Source: Candidatus Formimonas warabiya (lineage in GTDB: Bacteria; Bacillota; Dehalobacteriia; Dehalobacteriales; Dehalobacteriaceae). Taken from it: a stretch of DNA of 64,000 bases. The stretch spans positions 5,344,903 through 5,408,902 of the forward strand of contig NZ_CP017634.1 of NCBI RefSeq assembly GCF_002777255.1, in the 5' to 3' direction. The notes beneath the pieces were generated by a model. It saw nothing but the letters and a program-made list of their open reading frames with translations. It was not told the origin of the DNA and made no database searches. The stretch's first letter is position 1. Each line of letters starts with the position of its first letter. Position numbers and translations under genes: made by a program. Shown one piece after another: positions 1 through 8,429 of the stretch.

Positions 1-87
1 TGTCGAAATATACCAAATATAATCGTAATAAAAATAGATTTGTCGAAATAAGGCAAATATGTCTTCATAAAAAGATGAAATGACGAA
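1..87 (+). promoter_or_regulatory. Three Spo0A-box matches at 40-bp spacing
   Basis: TGTCGAA occurs at 1-7 and 41-47 and TGACGAA at 81-87; all fit the Spo0A 0A-box consensus TGNCGAA. The first two lie in a diverged tandem 40-bp unit (also sharing CAAATAT ten to thirteen bases later). They sit directly upstream of cheW. Binding of Spo0A~P here is inferred; the array may continue beyond the window start. Confidence 0.6.
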
Positions 88-115
88 TCCAAAGGAAAGG
101 AAGGTAGAGTAAAAA

Positions 116-610
116 ATGGCGCAAGAATGGGAAAATACCATGGAACCGGAAGAAGATACGCAGAAAAATAAGTATCTCACCTTTGTTCTGGGAAAGGAGG
201 AATACGGGATCGAAATCAAACATGTCATTGAAATTGTGGGGATGCAATCCATTACAAAGATCCCGGAACTACCCGACTACATGAAGGGGATTATTAATTT
301 GCGGGGCAAAATTATCCCGGTCATTGACGTGAGGCTCAGATTTATGAAGGACGTAAAGGAGTATAATGACAGAACCTGCATTATCGTCATTCAAATCAGA
401 GACGTTTCCGTGGGGCTGATTGTGGATAACGTAGCAGAAGTACTGTCCATTTCTCAGGAAGATATTGTTCCGCCTCCCCAGTTGATCAGCAGTTATCATC
501 AGAAGTACATTAAAGGGATCGGCAAAGTTGGCAGTACGGTAAAGCTGGTGTTGGATTGCGACAAGCTGCTCAGTGACGAAGAGGTTTATAGTCTGTCTGA
601 AGTATCCTAA
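116..610 (+). CDS. cheW: Chemotaxis adaptor CheW
   Basis: 164 aa, the usual CheW length. The body (from about residue 20, KYLTFVLGKEEYGIEI) is a single CheW/SH3-like domain with the typical segments IINLRGKIIPVIDVR and GLIVDNVAEVL. CheW couples methyl-accepting receptors to the CheA kinase on the cytoplasmic face of the membrane. The ATG at 116 follows a purine-rich GGAAGGTAG stretch; a second ATG at 140 is possible because the first residues are not conserved. It is followed by a receptor and cheR in the same direction; cheA is not in the window, so this is probably an accessory chemosensory cluster. Confidence 0.93.
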   Translation: MAQEWENTMEPEEDTQKNKYLTFVLGKEEYGIEIKHVIEIVGMQSITKIPELPDYMKGIINLRGKIIPVIDVRLRFMKDVKEYNDRTCIIVIQIRDVSVGLIVDNVAEVLSISQEDIVPPPQLISSYHQKYIKGIGKVGSTVKLVLDCDKLLSDEEVYSLSEVS

Positions 611-687
611 AAAAGTGCCGTGCTTGTATATCGGGCGCGAGACGTCATCTTATGAAGACAAAGCAAATCTAAAAGGAGGTTTTTAGT

Positions 688-2535
688 ATGAGATTAACAA
701 TAAAAAAGCGGTTATTATTAGGATTCGGTATGCTCTCTCTAATATTGATGGGGCTGGGGATCTATGCCATCTTTTCTCTTAACACCGTGAATGGAAAGAC
801 GACGGAAATTGCGGAAGAGTGGCTGCCCAGCGTAGATTATGCCCACTCTATCAACACAGCAACTGCTAATTTTCGCATCAAGGAATATAAGCATGTTCTT
901 TCCGCTACACAGGAAGAGATGAGTAGCTTGGAACAAGAGATGGACGAGCTGAATGATGAAATTACAAAGAATATTGAGGGATACCAAACCGTGATTTCAG
1001 GTGAGGTAGACAGAAAGATCATTAATTCCGTAACAGCTGAGTGGGATAACTACCTGCAAATCCACCAAAAAGTATTATCCTTGAGCCGTGCCCTAAAATC
1101 CCAAGAGGCAGTAAATTTAATGAACGGTGAGTCAAAGGCGGCCTATGATACAATATCCAATGGGTTGCTGGAACTGGTGAAATACAACCAGGACGGCTCG
1201 GGTCAGGCCAGCAAAAATGCCAGCGCGGTTTATTCCAGCACGAGAAGTATCTTAATAGTGGTCATCCTTATCGCCGTCATCATTTGTATCGGAGCAAGCC
1301 TCATGATCACCAACAGCATTGTCAAACCTGTCAATAAGCTGATTGGTGTGGCGGACAGGCTTGCCCTGGGCGATGTAAACGTTGCGGTGGAAGCGACAAC
1401 GAAGGATGAAATCGGTAATCTGATGGAATCCTTTGGCCGGATGGTGGAAAATATTCGGGAGCAAGCTTTTGCCGCGGAAAAAATAGCCGCAGGGGATTTA
1501 ACGGTCCAGGTGAAAGTCAAATCCGATGATGATCTCCTGGGTAAAAAGCTGAGCGAAATGATTGAAACAAACAATGAAATACTAACCAATATAAGTTCCG
1601 CGTCAGATCAAGTGGCTGCAGGTGCCCGGCAGGTATCCGCGTCAAGTCAGATGCTGTCCCAGGGGTCTACCGAACAGGCCAGTGCCATCGAAGAAATCAC
1701 CTCGTCCATGACCCAAGTTGCTGCTCAGACCAAACAAAATGCGGTAAACGCAAACCAGGCAAACGAGCTGGCGCTGACCGCTAAAGACATTGCCATATCG
1801 GGCAATGGCCAGATGCAGGGAATGGTGAAAGCGATGGCGGAGATTAATGATTCTTCCTCCAACATATCCAAGATTATCAAGGTGATTGACGAGATCGCTT
1901 TTCAAACCAATATTTTGGCCTTGAATGCGGCTGTGGAAGCAGCAAGAGCAGGCCAGCATGGAAAAGGCTTTGCCGTGGTGGCCGAGGAAGTAAGAAATCT
2001 GGCGGCGAGAAGTGCCAATGCCGCGAAAGAGACCACCGAGATGATTGAAAACTCCATCAAGAAAGTTGGCGCCGGCACCCAAATTGCCAACAGCACTGCG
2101 GAGGCATTGGACAAGATTGTAGACGGTGTGGCCAAGGCGGCGACACTGGTGGGAGAAATCGCCGTTGCCTCCAATGAACAGGCCACAGGAATCGCCCAGA
2201 TCAATCAGGCGATTTCCCAGGTGGCTCAGGTTGTACAGACCAACTCTGCCACAGCGGAAGAAAGCGCAGCGGCCAGCGAAGAACTGTCCAGCCAGGCAGA
2301 CCTGTTGAAGAGCGCCGTAAGCAGGTTCAATCTAAAAACAGGGAAAAGTAAACTTAGCCTGGAAGATGGGGTAAGCCCGGATATGATGCGTATGATCGAA
2401 GAGGTGCTGGAGAAAAAGAGGTCTTCCCGCCACCTGGAGCAGGGAGCCGGCGATTTTGCGGAAGCTGCGGCTGCTAAGGAAGTGCCTGGAAAGATAAAAA
2501 TATCTTTAGAGGATCATAATTTCGGCAAGTATTGA
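688..2535 (+). CDS. Methyl-accepting chemotaxis protein
   Basis: 615 aa. One membrane helix at about residues 8-30, an extracytoplasmic four-helix-bundle type sensor region of about 155 residues (MCP 4HB-like, no recognisable ligand motif), a second helix at about 187-209, a HAMP domain, then the long coiled-coil signalling domain with the strongly conserved hairpin tip (AFQTNILALNAAVEAARAG and EVRNLAARSANAAKET). Start supported by AAAGGAGG eight bases upstream. The C-terminal tail of about 60 residues after the signalling domain is polar and has no NWETF-type pentapeptide. It lies between cheW and cheR, so it is probably methylated by the neighbouring CheR. Confidence 0.93.
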   Translation: MRLTIKKRLLLGFGMLSLILMGLGIYAIFSLNTVNGKTTEIAEEWLPSVDYAHSINTATANFRIKEYKHVLSATQEEMSSLEQEMDELNDEITKNIEGYQTVISGEVDRKIINSVTAEWDNYLQIHQKVLSLSRALKSQEAVNLMNGESKAAYDTISNGLLELVKYNQDGSGQASKNASAVYSSTRSILIVVILIAVIICIGASLMITNSIVKPVNKLIGVADRLALGDVNVAVEATTKDEIGNLMESFGRMVENIREQAFAAEKIAAGDLTVQVKVKSDDDLLGKKLSEMIETNNEILTNISSASDQVAAGARQVSASSQMLSQGSTEQASAIEEITSSMTQVAAQTKQNAVNANQANELALTAKDIAISGNGQMQGMVKAMAEINDSSSNISKIIKVIDEIAFQTNILALNAAVEAARAGQHGKGFAVVAEEVRNLAARSANAAKETTEMIENSIKKVGAGTQIANSTAEALDKIVDGVAKAATLVGEIAVASNEQATGIAQINQAISQVAQVVQTNSATAEESAAASEELSSQADLLKSAVSRFNLKTGKSKLSLEDGVSPDMMRMIEEVLEKKRSSRHLEQGAGDFAEAAAAKEVPGKIKISLEDHNFGKY

Positions 2536-2550
2536 TGAACCGCAGAATGT

Positions 2551-2585
2551 TGCCCAAAAGGGGAGAATCCGCTCCCCTTTTGGCA
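2551..2585 (+). other. Intercistronic hairpin between mcp and cheR
   Basis: CCAAAAGGGGAG (2554-2565) pairs perfectly with CTCCCCTTTTGG (2572-2583) around a 6-nt loop. No T-run follows, so it is more likely an mRNA-stabilising or processing hairpin than a full terminator; cheR begins 21 bases later. Confidence 0.6.
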
Positions 2586-2605
2586 CCAAAGGTACCGGGA
2601 GGAAT

Positions 2606-3421
2606 ATGAAACCGATTACAGACCAGGAATTTAACCAGTTGGTGAACTATATCAGGATGAAGTACGGCGTGGATCTTTTTTATAAAAAGACGCTTGTACT
2701 GGGACGGCTGCAAAACTATATTGCGCAAAACAACTTTAAAAGCTTTTCAGCATACTATGATTTTGTCCTGTCGGATCACACCGGGGCTGCTGCGTCTGTT
2801 CTCATCAATAAAGTAACGACAAATCACACTTTTTTTATGCGAGAACCGGAGCATTTTGACTACTTCCGGCAGAGAATTCTGCCCCAACTGGAATCCACAG
2901 AAGCCAAGAAAATGGATTTGCGTATTTGGAGCGCGGGATGTTCCACAGGGGAGGAGCCTTTTACGCTGGCCATGATCATCTCCGAATATTTTGGGGTCCG
3001 AAAAGGATTATGGGATACTCATATTCTGGCCACAGACATCTCGACAAAAGTGCTTCAAGCAGCGGTAGCGGGCATCTATTCCCATGAAAGGATCGCATTG
3101 CTGCCGGAGAAATGGAAAAAAAATTATTTTGTGCGCGTAGACGAAGAGAATAGCATGATTATTGACAAAATCAAGAAAGAAGTCATCTATAAGAAGTTTA
3201 ATCTTATGGAGGAGATTTTTCCTTTCCGGCGTAAGTTTCATGTCATATTCTGCCGGAATGTGATGATCTATTTTGATGCAAATACCAGAGATGAACTGGT
3301 CTATAAATTTTATCAATGTATAGAGCCGGGAGGATATTTGTTTATCGGGCAATCCGAATCACTGAACCGGGAGGCAACTAAATTTAAATATGTCATGCCT
3401 GCCGTCTACAGAAAGGATTAA
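2606..3421 (+). CDS. cheR: Chemotaxis receptor methyltransferase CheR
   Basis: 271 aa, normal for CheR. N-terminal helical CheR domain (about 1-75), then the SAM-dependent methyltransferase domain with IWSAGCSTGEEPFTLAM (SAM-binding motif I, about residues 108-124), the LATDIS motif II and the HVIFCRNVMIYFD segment. It transfers methyl groups from SAM to glutamates of chemoreceptors. GGGAGGAAT directly precedes the ATG. Last gene of the cheW-mcp-cheR set; no cheB is present in the window. Confidence 0.93.
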   Translation: MKPITDQEFNQLVNYIRMKYGVDLFYKKTLVLGRLQNYIAQNNFKSFSAYYDFVLSDHTGAAASVLINKVTTNHTFFMREPEHFDYFRQRILPQLESTEAKKMDLRIWSAGCSTGEEPFTLAMIISEYFGVRKGLWDTHILATDISTKVLQAAVAGIYSHERIALLPEKWKKNYFVRVDEENSMIIDKIKKEVIYKKFNLMEEIFPFRRKFHVIFCRNVMIYFDANTRDELVYKFYQCIEPGGYLFIGQSESLNREATKFKYVMPAVYRKD

Positions 3422-3440
3422 TCCTGTACCCATAATAAGA

Positions 3441-4325
3441 TCAAAGTGCTGATCGTTGATAGTTGCCGATTATTTCACTTTCTTTTCCCTCATTCAGATT
3501 TTCTAATATCTCATGATACCGTTTCGTCCCTAATTCGCTTGGTTCTCCCTTTTTACAGAAGGCAAACCCCGCTAATTTCGGATTAACCCGTTCCACAACA
3601 ATCTTGCCATCCACCAATTTAGATTTTAATATATTGAACGCCTCATGAAATCTTTTATCTTCCTTTGCTCTGTTGTAAAACGATAAAACATAGAGATAAA
3701 TAAAGAGATTATAATTACCGAAAGGGTATTCAGCCTGCATGAACAAAGTACCCATTCCATAGTGGCAGGGGCCAAGCGGTTTTCGTATTGTCCAATGTTC
3801 AAGCATAAATTCCACGGCCCGATCAAGGGCCGGTTCTTTATTGAGGAAACTTGTAAATCGAAAAACATTCAGAGCTGTCAATGTCGGACCGGGATTTGAA
3901 AAATCCGTTTCCGGACCTCTCCCGAAACTGAACTTGTTGCAGCGCCAGCCGCCGTCGCTGTGCTGGATATCAAAAAGATGCCGGAACGTTTTTTGAAGCC
4001 TGCTGTCCGTTGCATATCCTAAATGGCAAAGTACATTGGCAGCGTTGATAGTATGACAGGGATATATTGCGCCTTGTGGGGACAACTTAAACCGTCCGTC
4101 TTCCCGCCATGTGCTAAAAATCAAGTCTGCAATCTCTTCTAATAAAGGCTCGGAAGGTTCCAGTCCCAATTCCAGCAGTAGTAGTGTGCTCATAAGGGTA
4201 GAAAATGGACTTCCTTTACTCAAACGTTTGTCGGGAGTAGTCCAATAGTCAGCACCGTTGTCATATCGTTTTGCCAATATCGCAGCAACATCTGATTGAT
4301 ACTGTTGTACTATTGCCATTGCCAT
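3441..4325 (-). CDS. Terpenoid-cyclase/prenyltransferase-fold (alpha-alpha toroid) protein
   Basis: 294 aa. The sequence shows repeated helix-pair units with segments such as QHSDGGWRCNKF, NPGPTLTALNVFRF and LSPQGAIYPCHTINAANVL that resemble the alpha/alpha toroid of squalene cyclases and prenyltransferases. It is about half the length of a squalene-hopene cyclase and no DXDD catalytic motif is seen, so enzymatic cyclisation is not supported; it may bind a hydrophobic or peptide substrate. AGGAGG lies 4 nt before the ATG at 4325 (10 nt before a second in-frame ATG at 4319). Single gene, convergent with cheR, no informative neighbours. Confidence 0.7.
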   Translation of the reverse strand: MAMAIVQQYQSDVAAILAKRYDNGADYWTTPDKRLSKGSPFSTLMSTLLLLELGLEPSEPLLEEIADLIFSTWREDGRFKLSPQGAIYPCHTINAANVLCHLGYATDSRLQKTFRHLFDIQHSDGGWRCNKFSFGRGPETDFSNPGPTLTALNVFRFTSFLNKEPALDRAVEFMLEHWTIRKPLGPCHYGMGTLFMQAEYPFGNYNLFIYLYVLSFYNRAKEDKRFHEAFNILKSKLVDGKIVVERVNPKLAGFAFCKKGEPSELGTKRYHEILENLNEGKESEIIGNYQRSAL

Positions 4326-4498
4326 CCAACCTCCTTAAGTTAAAGATACCCCAAGGCCTGATTATTTCAAGAAAAATATACCATAAAAAAATCAGCTTTT
4401 CTACCACTACAAAAGCCTCTGGCTGTAGTCATGCTTAATTACGATAAATAAAATAAAATGAAGTTCGGATACCCATAATCTAAGCGATAAATTAGGAT

Positions 4499-5002
4499 TT
4501 AGCGTTTAATTTCCTTCCGGTGCTGTAAATGGATACCGATATGACCTATTCCTAAAATCGAAACAGCTATAAGCATCCATATTACCTTTCCATAGATGCC
4601 AAGCAGGAAAAACGCAATAACTGGTAATGTTGCGCCTGCAACGGGTATGCTGCAAAAGCTGCTATAAAAGTCTTTTATACTTTTTTTGCTTCTAAAATAA
4701 CGTATCCACCATAACTCGTATAAAATCATTACAGCAAACGCTGCCAGAAGCCATGGACTCCACAGCGTCAAGTGATGTATATTAAAATCCGAAAAGATGA
4801 GCGCAACACAGGTGACACAAACCTGCCCAACTTTTTCAAAGATAAAAAGCACTTTGTTTTCGTTTATACTACTGTATTCTTTCGGTTGATACCTCGTCCA
4901 TATCATATTAGGTATAAAAAGCATGATTAGGAAAATCATGCCGATATAAGAAAAGCCCAAATGTCCCATATAACCACCTAACAAATCCCAGTTTATCCGC
5001 AT
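4499..5002 (-). CDS. Four-helix membrane protein of unknown function
   Basis: 167 aa with about four hydrophobic spans (near residues 15-33, 55-72, 80-100 and 115-160, the last probably two helices) and basic ends. I do not recognise a characterised family; similar small Firmicute membrane proteins are often next to TetR regulators. It lies downstream of, and in the same direction as, the tetR-like gene with a gap of about 60 bases, so the two may be co-transcribed. Confidence 0.6.
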   Translation of the reverse strand: MRINWDLLGGYMGHLGFSYIGMIFLIMLFIPNMIWTRYQPKEYSSINENKVLFIFEKVGQVCVTCVALIFSDFNIHHLTLWSPWLLAAFAVMILYELWWIRYFRSKKSIKDFYSSFCSIPVAGATLPVIAFFLLGIYGKVIWMLIAVSILGIGHIGIHLQHRKEIKR

Positions 5003-5064
5003 GTTATATAAATGTAATGATTCAAATCGAATAAAGCTAAAACAGATCTGAATTTTACAACTTA

Positions 5065-5667
5065 TTACTCTGTCTTATCCATGATAGGCTGTCCTGCCAG
5101 CCCATATAGCATTAAATCACATAATTCTTTCAACAAATCTTTGTTTCTATTCTTCAGCATTTCCGGCTGCTGAACTACATTCTGATACATTTTTAAATAA
5201 ATCGTCGCCGCTTCAATAGAAAGCTCTTTGCGGATATAGCCTTCCCTACGGCCTTTTTCGATAAATTGGCCTACGATCTCAGGATATCTGTGTTGATAAA
5301 AATCATCTGCCAGCTTTTTGATCTCCGGATCGCTATCAAGCAATGCTCTGAGCGTCTCCAGATTGATGTAATCAATGAAATCATCGTTCATGGATAGGGC
5401 ACGCTTCAATAATTCCGGAAAAGGCAGGTCGGTTTCCCATAGTTCTTTTCTAGCTTTCCATCCGCTTTCAAGGAGATCTATTACGGTATCCTTCATCAGC
5501 CCTTCCTTGCTCCCGAAATAATTATAAATACTGGCCGGTGCAACCCCTGCCTTTTGAGCGATTTCATTGATGCTGGTTTTTTCCGTACCATACATGCAAA
5601 AGAGCTCTAAAGCGGCAGTACGTATTTTATTTTTTTTTGATTCTGTGCGACGTTCATATCCGTTCAT
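5065..5667 (-). CDS. TetR-family transcriptional regulator
   Basis: 200 aa. N-terminal TetR helix-turn-helix (TSINEIAQKAGVAPASIYNYFGSKEGL, about residues 30-57 of the protein; only short parts are diagnostic), followed by an all-helical ligand domain. Divergent from an ABC transporter operon and separated from it by a palindrome overlapping the transporter promoter, so it probably represses that exporter and possibly itself. Ligand unknown. Confidence 0.85.
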   Translation of the reverse strand: MNGYERRTESKKNKIRTAALELFCMYGTEKTSINEIAQKAGVAPASIYNYFGSKEGLMKDTVIDLLESGWKARKELWETDLPFPELLKRALSMNDDFIDYINLETLRALLDSDPEIKKLADDFYQHRYPEIVGQFIEKGRREGYIRKELSIEAATIYLKMYQNVVQQPEMLKNRNKDLLKELCDLMLYGLAGQPIMDKTE

Positions 5668-5710
5668 GTATGTTCACCCCATTTTTATAATACTAAATGT
5701 TTTACAATGA

Positions 5711-5764
5711 GTCAATATAAAATATATAAAACATATTGACACAAGCTTCGCGTTTGGATAATAT
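5711..5764 (+). promoter_or_regulatory. Palindromic TetR-type operator overlapping ABC exporter promoter
   Basis: GTCAATAT (5711-5718) and ATATTGAC (5733-5740) form a perfect 8-bp inverted repeat with a 14-bp centre. The right arm runs into TTGACA (5736-5741), which with TAATAT (5759-5764) gives a 17-bp-spaced promoter facing the ABC operon. Repressor binding at the repeat would cover the -35 element. Confidence 0.6.
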
Positions 5765-5815
5765 AGATATATTATAGCGTATCGATATAAAACATATAAA
5801 TCGGGAGGAGTGCAC

Positions 5816-6778
5816 ATGAATGTGGTTCATATTCACAAGCTGACCAAGTCCTTTGGCACAACTCAGGCCTTAAAAGGAATTGATCTCAGTGTGAAGCAAG
5901 GGGAAGTACACGGGTTTATTGGCCCCAACGGCGCGGGAAAGTCTACGACGATTCGCATCCTGCTGGGGATTTTGCGCAAAACGTCGGGAAAAATTACCCT
6001 GCTGGGGGGAGATCCCTGGCAGGATGCTGTGAAACTGCATCGCCGGCTTCTTTATGTTCCCGGTGATGTTACCCTGTGGCCTGATCTATCCGGAGGTGAG
6101 ATTATTGATCTCCTTGGGCGGCTGCATGGAGGGCTTGACCTTTCTCGAAAGAAACAACTGCTGGAACGTTTTCAGCTTGATCCCACCAAAAAGAGCGGAA
6201 CCTACTCCAAGGGAAACCGGCAGAAGGTAGCTTTGGTGGCGGCCTTTTCCTGTGAAGCCGAATTGTATCTCTTGGATGAGCCTACCTCAGGGCTTGACCC
6301 CCTGATGGAAGCGGTCTTTCAGGAATGCGTGGCGGGAGTAAAAAAGGACGGCAAGACTGTGCTCCTGTCCAGCCATATCCTGTCGGAGGTGGAAGCTCTG
6401 TGCGACCGGGTAAGTATTATCCGGCAAGGGAAGATCGCCGAAACGGGAACTTTGTCAGAGCTTCGGCATCTTACCCGGACCACCGTGAACGTGGAGACGG
6501 GCAGATTGGCCACAGGGCTGGAAAAATTGTCCGGTGTCCATGATGTGTCACAAAACGGGTTGAAGTACCGTTTTTCTGTAGACTCCGATGCCATGACGGG
6601 GGTGATGGAGGCGCTGCTGCCCCTGGAAATCAAAGCTTTGACGGCTGAGCCGCCCAGCTTGGAGGAGTTGTTCATGCGCCATTACGGTGACGAGATAAAT
6701 GAAAGGGGGCACGCCTCCTTTGGGGCAAGTGAGAGGGGGAGTGGGAGGAATGCCCCCAATGAGAGGGGAGGAGTTTAG
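5816..6778 (+). CDS. ABC transporter ATP-binding protein (multidrug/polyketide exporter type)
   Basis: 320 aa from the ATG at 5816, chosen because GGGAGGAG (5803-5810) leaves 6 nt spacing, whereas the in-frame GTG at 5810 overlaps that site. Walker A GPNGAGKS, a signature in the variant form YSKGNRQKVAL, Walker B LYLLDEPTSGLDP and the H-loop SSHILSEVE are present. The C-terminal 25 residues are a glycine/arginine/serine-rich tail not typical of the family. Paired with the 12-helix permease that follows after 2 bases; together they form an exporter of the type used for antibiotics such as tetronasin. Substrate unknown. Confidence 0.9.
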   Translation: MNVVHIHKLTKSFGTTQALKGIDLSVKQGEVHGFIGPNGAGKSTTIRILLGILRKTSGKITLLGGDPWQDAVKLHRRLLYVPGDVTLWPDLSGGEIIDLLGRLHGGLDLSRKKQLLERFQLDPTKKSGTYSKGNRQKVALVAAFSCEAELYLLDEPTSGLDPLMEAVFQECVAGVKKDGKTVLLSSHILSEVEALCDRVSIIRQGKIAETGTLSELRHLTRTTVNVETGRLATGLEKLSGVHDVSQNGLKYRFSVDSDAMTGVMEALLPLEIKALTAEPPSLEELFMRHYGDEINERGHASFGASERGSGRNAPNERGGV

Positions 6779-6780
6779 AG

Positions 6781-8388
6781 ATGAAAGCCAGTGACTTTGC
6801 GGGCACGGTCACGCTTTTCAGGCTATTCCTGCGCCGGGACCGGTTCTTGCTGCCTCTTTGGATTTTTCTTCCGGTGATTCTAGCTTTGATCACGGCAGCC
6901 ACTTTCACCGCCATGGCCGGCCAGGGACTGGAACGTGTTCTGACTGAGTTTGACAATGATTCATTGATTTCCGCCCTTCTTGGCCCGGTCATGTCCTTTG
7001 ACCTTTCAGGAGCTATTGTCTGGCGCGGTGTTTCACAACTGGCCCTTGTCTTGGGGATCGGCAGCCTGCTGACCGTGATCCGGCATACCCGTACAGATGA
7101 AGAAACAGGTCGCAGCGAGTTGATTCGTGCCTATGTGGTAGGCCCTTATGCCAGCCTGACTGCTGCCCTGATGCTGACCGGTATGGGAAACCTGGCGGCG
7201 GGCCTGCTGATCGCCTTGAGTATCATTGCCCTTGGGGGTGGTGCAGGTGGTTCCTTTCTGTTTGGAGCAACCCTGTCGGTGATGGGGTGCTTTTTTGCCG
7301 GAATCGGCGCTTTCGGTGTTCAGCTCCGGGAAAACAGCGGAACTGCCCGGGGCATTGGTATTACAGCTTTAGGCTTGGGCATGGGGATGGCGATTTTGAA
7401 TAATTTCGGAGGCGGCGCTACCTTGTTAAAATGGATAACGCCCATGGCCTGGCAGCGGCTGACCCAACCCTTTGCCGCAAATCTTAGCTGGAGCCTGCTC
7501 TATTGTGATGCCTTTGCGGCTGTACCCATCCTTTTTGCCTATGTGCTTTCTGCCCGCAGAGATCTGGGGGCAGGCGTTCTTTCGGCCCGCTCCGGGCCCC
7601 CGGAAGCAGCGCCCCGCCTTTCCAATCCTCTGGCCTTGGCCTGGCAGCTGCATAAGAGAAGTTTTATCGGTTGGCTGGCGGGGACGGGTTTGTATATTGC
7701 TGTGTTTGCGGCCATTTCTCCCGGTTTATCCAAGACCGGCGGCATGAGTGATTGGCTGTCTAACCTGGGCGGCACAAGCTGGTCTGATGCGGTGGGTTTA
7801 GGCTATGTCTTTATCAGTATCGCCATCTATCTGATCTCCCTTTTTGTGGCTGTCTATGCCATGACCGCCGTATTGCGCCTGAAAAAAGAAGAAAATGAAG
7901 GCAGAGCGGAAATGCTGGTGGATAAACAGGTGAGCCGGATGGGCTGGATGAGCAGCCATTTAATCGCAGCAGCTTTCTGTTCTGCTGCCTTGCTGCTGGC
8001 CGTGGGCATTGCCGGAGGGCTTATTTTTGGGCTGGCAGCCGGCGATTTAAGCGATGGATTTTGGCCTATCTTTGTCATGAGCGTTTCCAAAATCCCGCCT
8101 GTCTGGATCCTCTTAGGCGTAACAGCTTTATTATATGGTTTATGGCCGCGCATGACAGCACTGGGATGGGTGGTTTGGTTATCCTTTGCTATGGTAGAGC
8201 TGGCCTGGGAAGGGCGGATCATTGATTGGTCACTGATGCGGATTTCCCCCTTCTCTTATGTTCACTATACCATTGATGTTACAAATCTGCCCCTGCTGCC
8301 CTTGTTTTTGCTCCTTTGCCTTTCTGCTCTATTAACGGGAATCGGATTGTTCGGATTTCGCCATAGAGATGTTTTGACCAAAGCATAA
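6781..8388 (+). CDS. ABC exporter permease (tetronasin-exporter-like)
   Basis: 535 aa with about 12 hydrophobic segments arranged as two similar halves, each starting with a cytoplasmic amphipathic segment (RLFLRRDRFLLPLWIF; WQLHKRSFIGWLAG). This is the large-permease form found with single-ATPase exporters of polyether antibiotics and anionic compounds. GAGGGGAGGAG precedes the start and the gene follows the ATPase directly, so the two are co-transcribed under the TetR-type operator. Confidence 0.85.
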   Translation: MKASDFAGTVTLFRLFLRRDRFLLPLWIFLPVILALITAATFTAMAGQGLERVLTEFDNDSLISALLGPVMSFDLSGAIVWRGVSQLALVLGIGSLLTVIRHTRTDEETGRSELIRAYVVGPYASLTAALMLTGMGNLAAGLLIALSIIALGGGAGGSFLFGATLSVMGCFFAGIGAFGVQLRENSGTARGIGITALGLGMGMAILNNFGGGATLLKWITPMAWQRLTQPFAANLSWSLLYCDAFAAVPILFAYVLSARRDLGAGVLSARSGPPEAAPRLSNPLALAWQLHKRSFIGWLAGTGLYIAVFAAISPGLSKTGGMSDWLSNLGGTSWSDAVGLGYVFISIAIYLISLFVAVYAMTAVLRLKKEENEGRAEMLVDKQVSRMGWMSSHLIAAAFCSAALLLAVGIAGGLIFGLAAGDLSDGFWPIFVMSVSKIPPVWILLGVTALLYGLWPRMTALGWVVWLSFAMVELAWEGRIIDWSLMRISPFSYVHYTIDVTNLPLLPLFLLLCLSALLTGIGLFGFRHRDVLTKA

Positions 8389-8395
8389 ACGATGG

Positions 8396-8429
8396 AAGTA
8401 GGTTGTTAATTTCGCTTAATAACCTACTT
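8396..8429. terminator. Bidirectional intrinsic terminator
   Basis: AAGTAGGTTGTTAA (8396-8409) pairs with TTAATAACCTACTT (8416-8429); a T-rich run follows within 12 bases on the plus strand. It lies between the convergent ABC permease and metal ATPase genes; the stop codon of the ATPase lies inside the stem. Confidence 0.7.
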
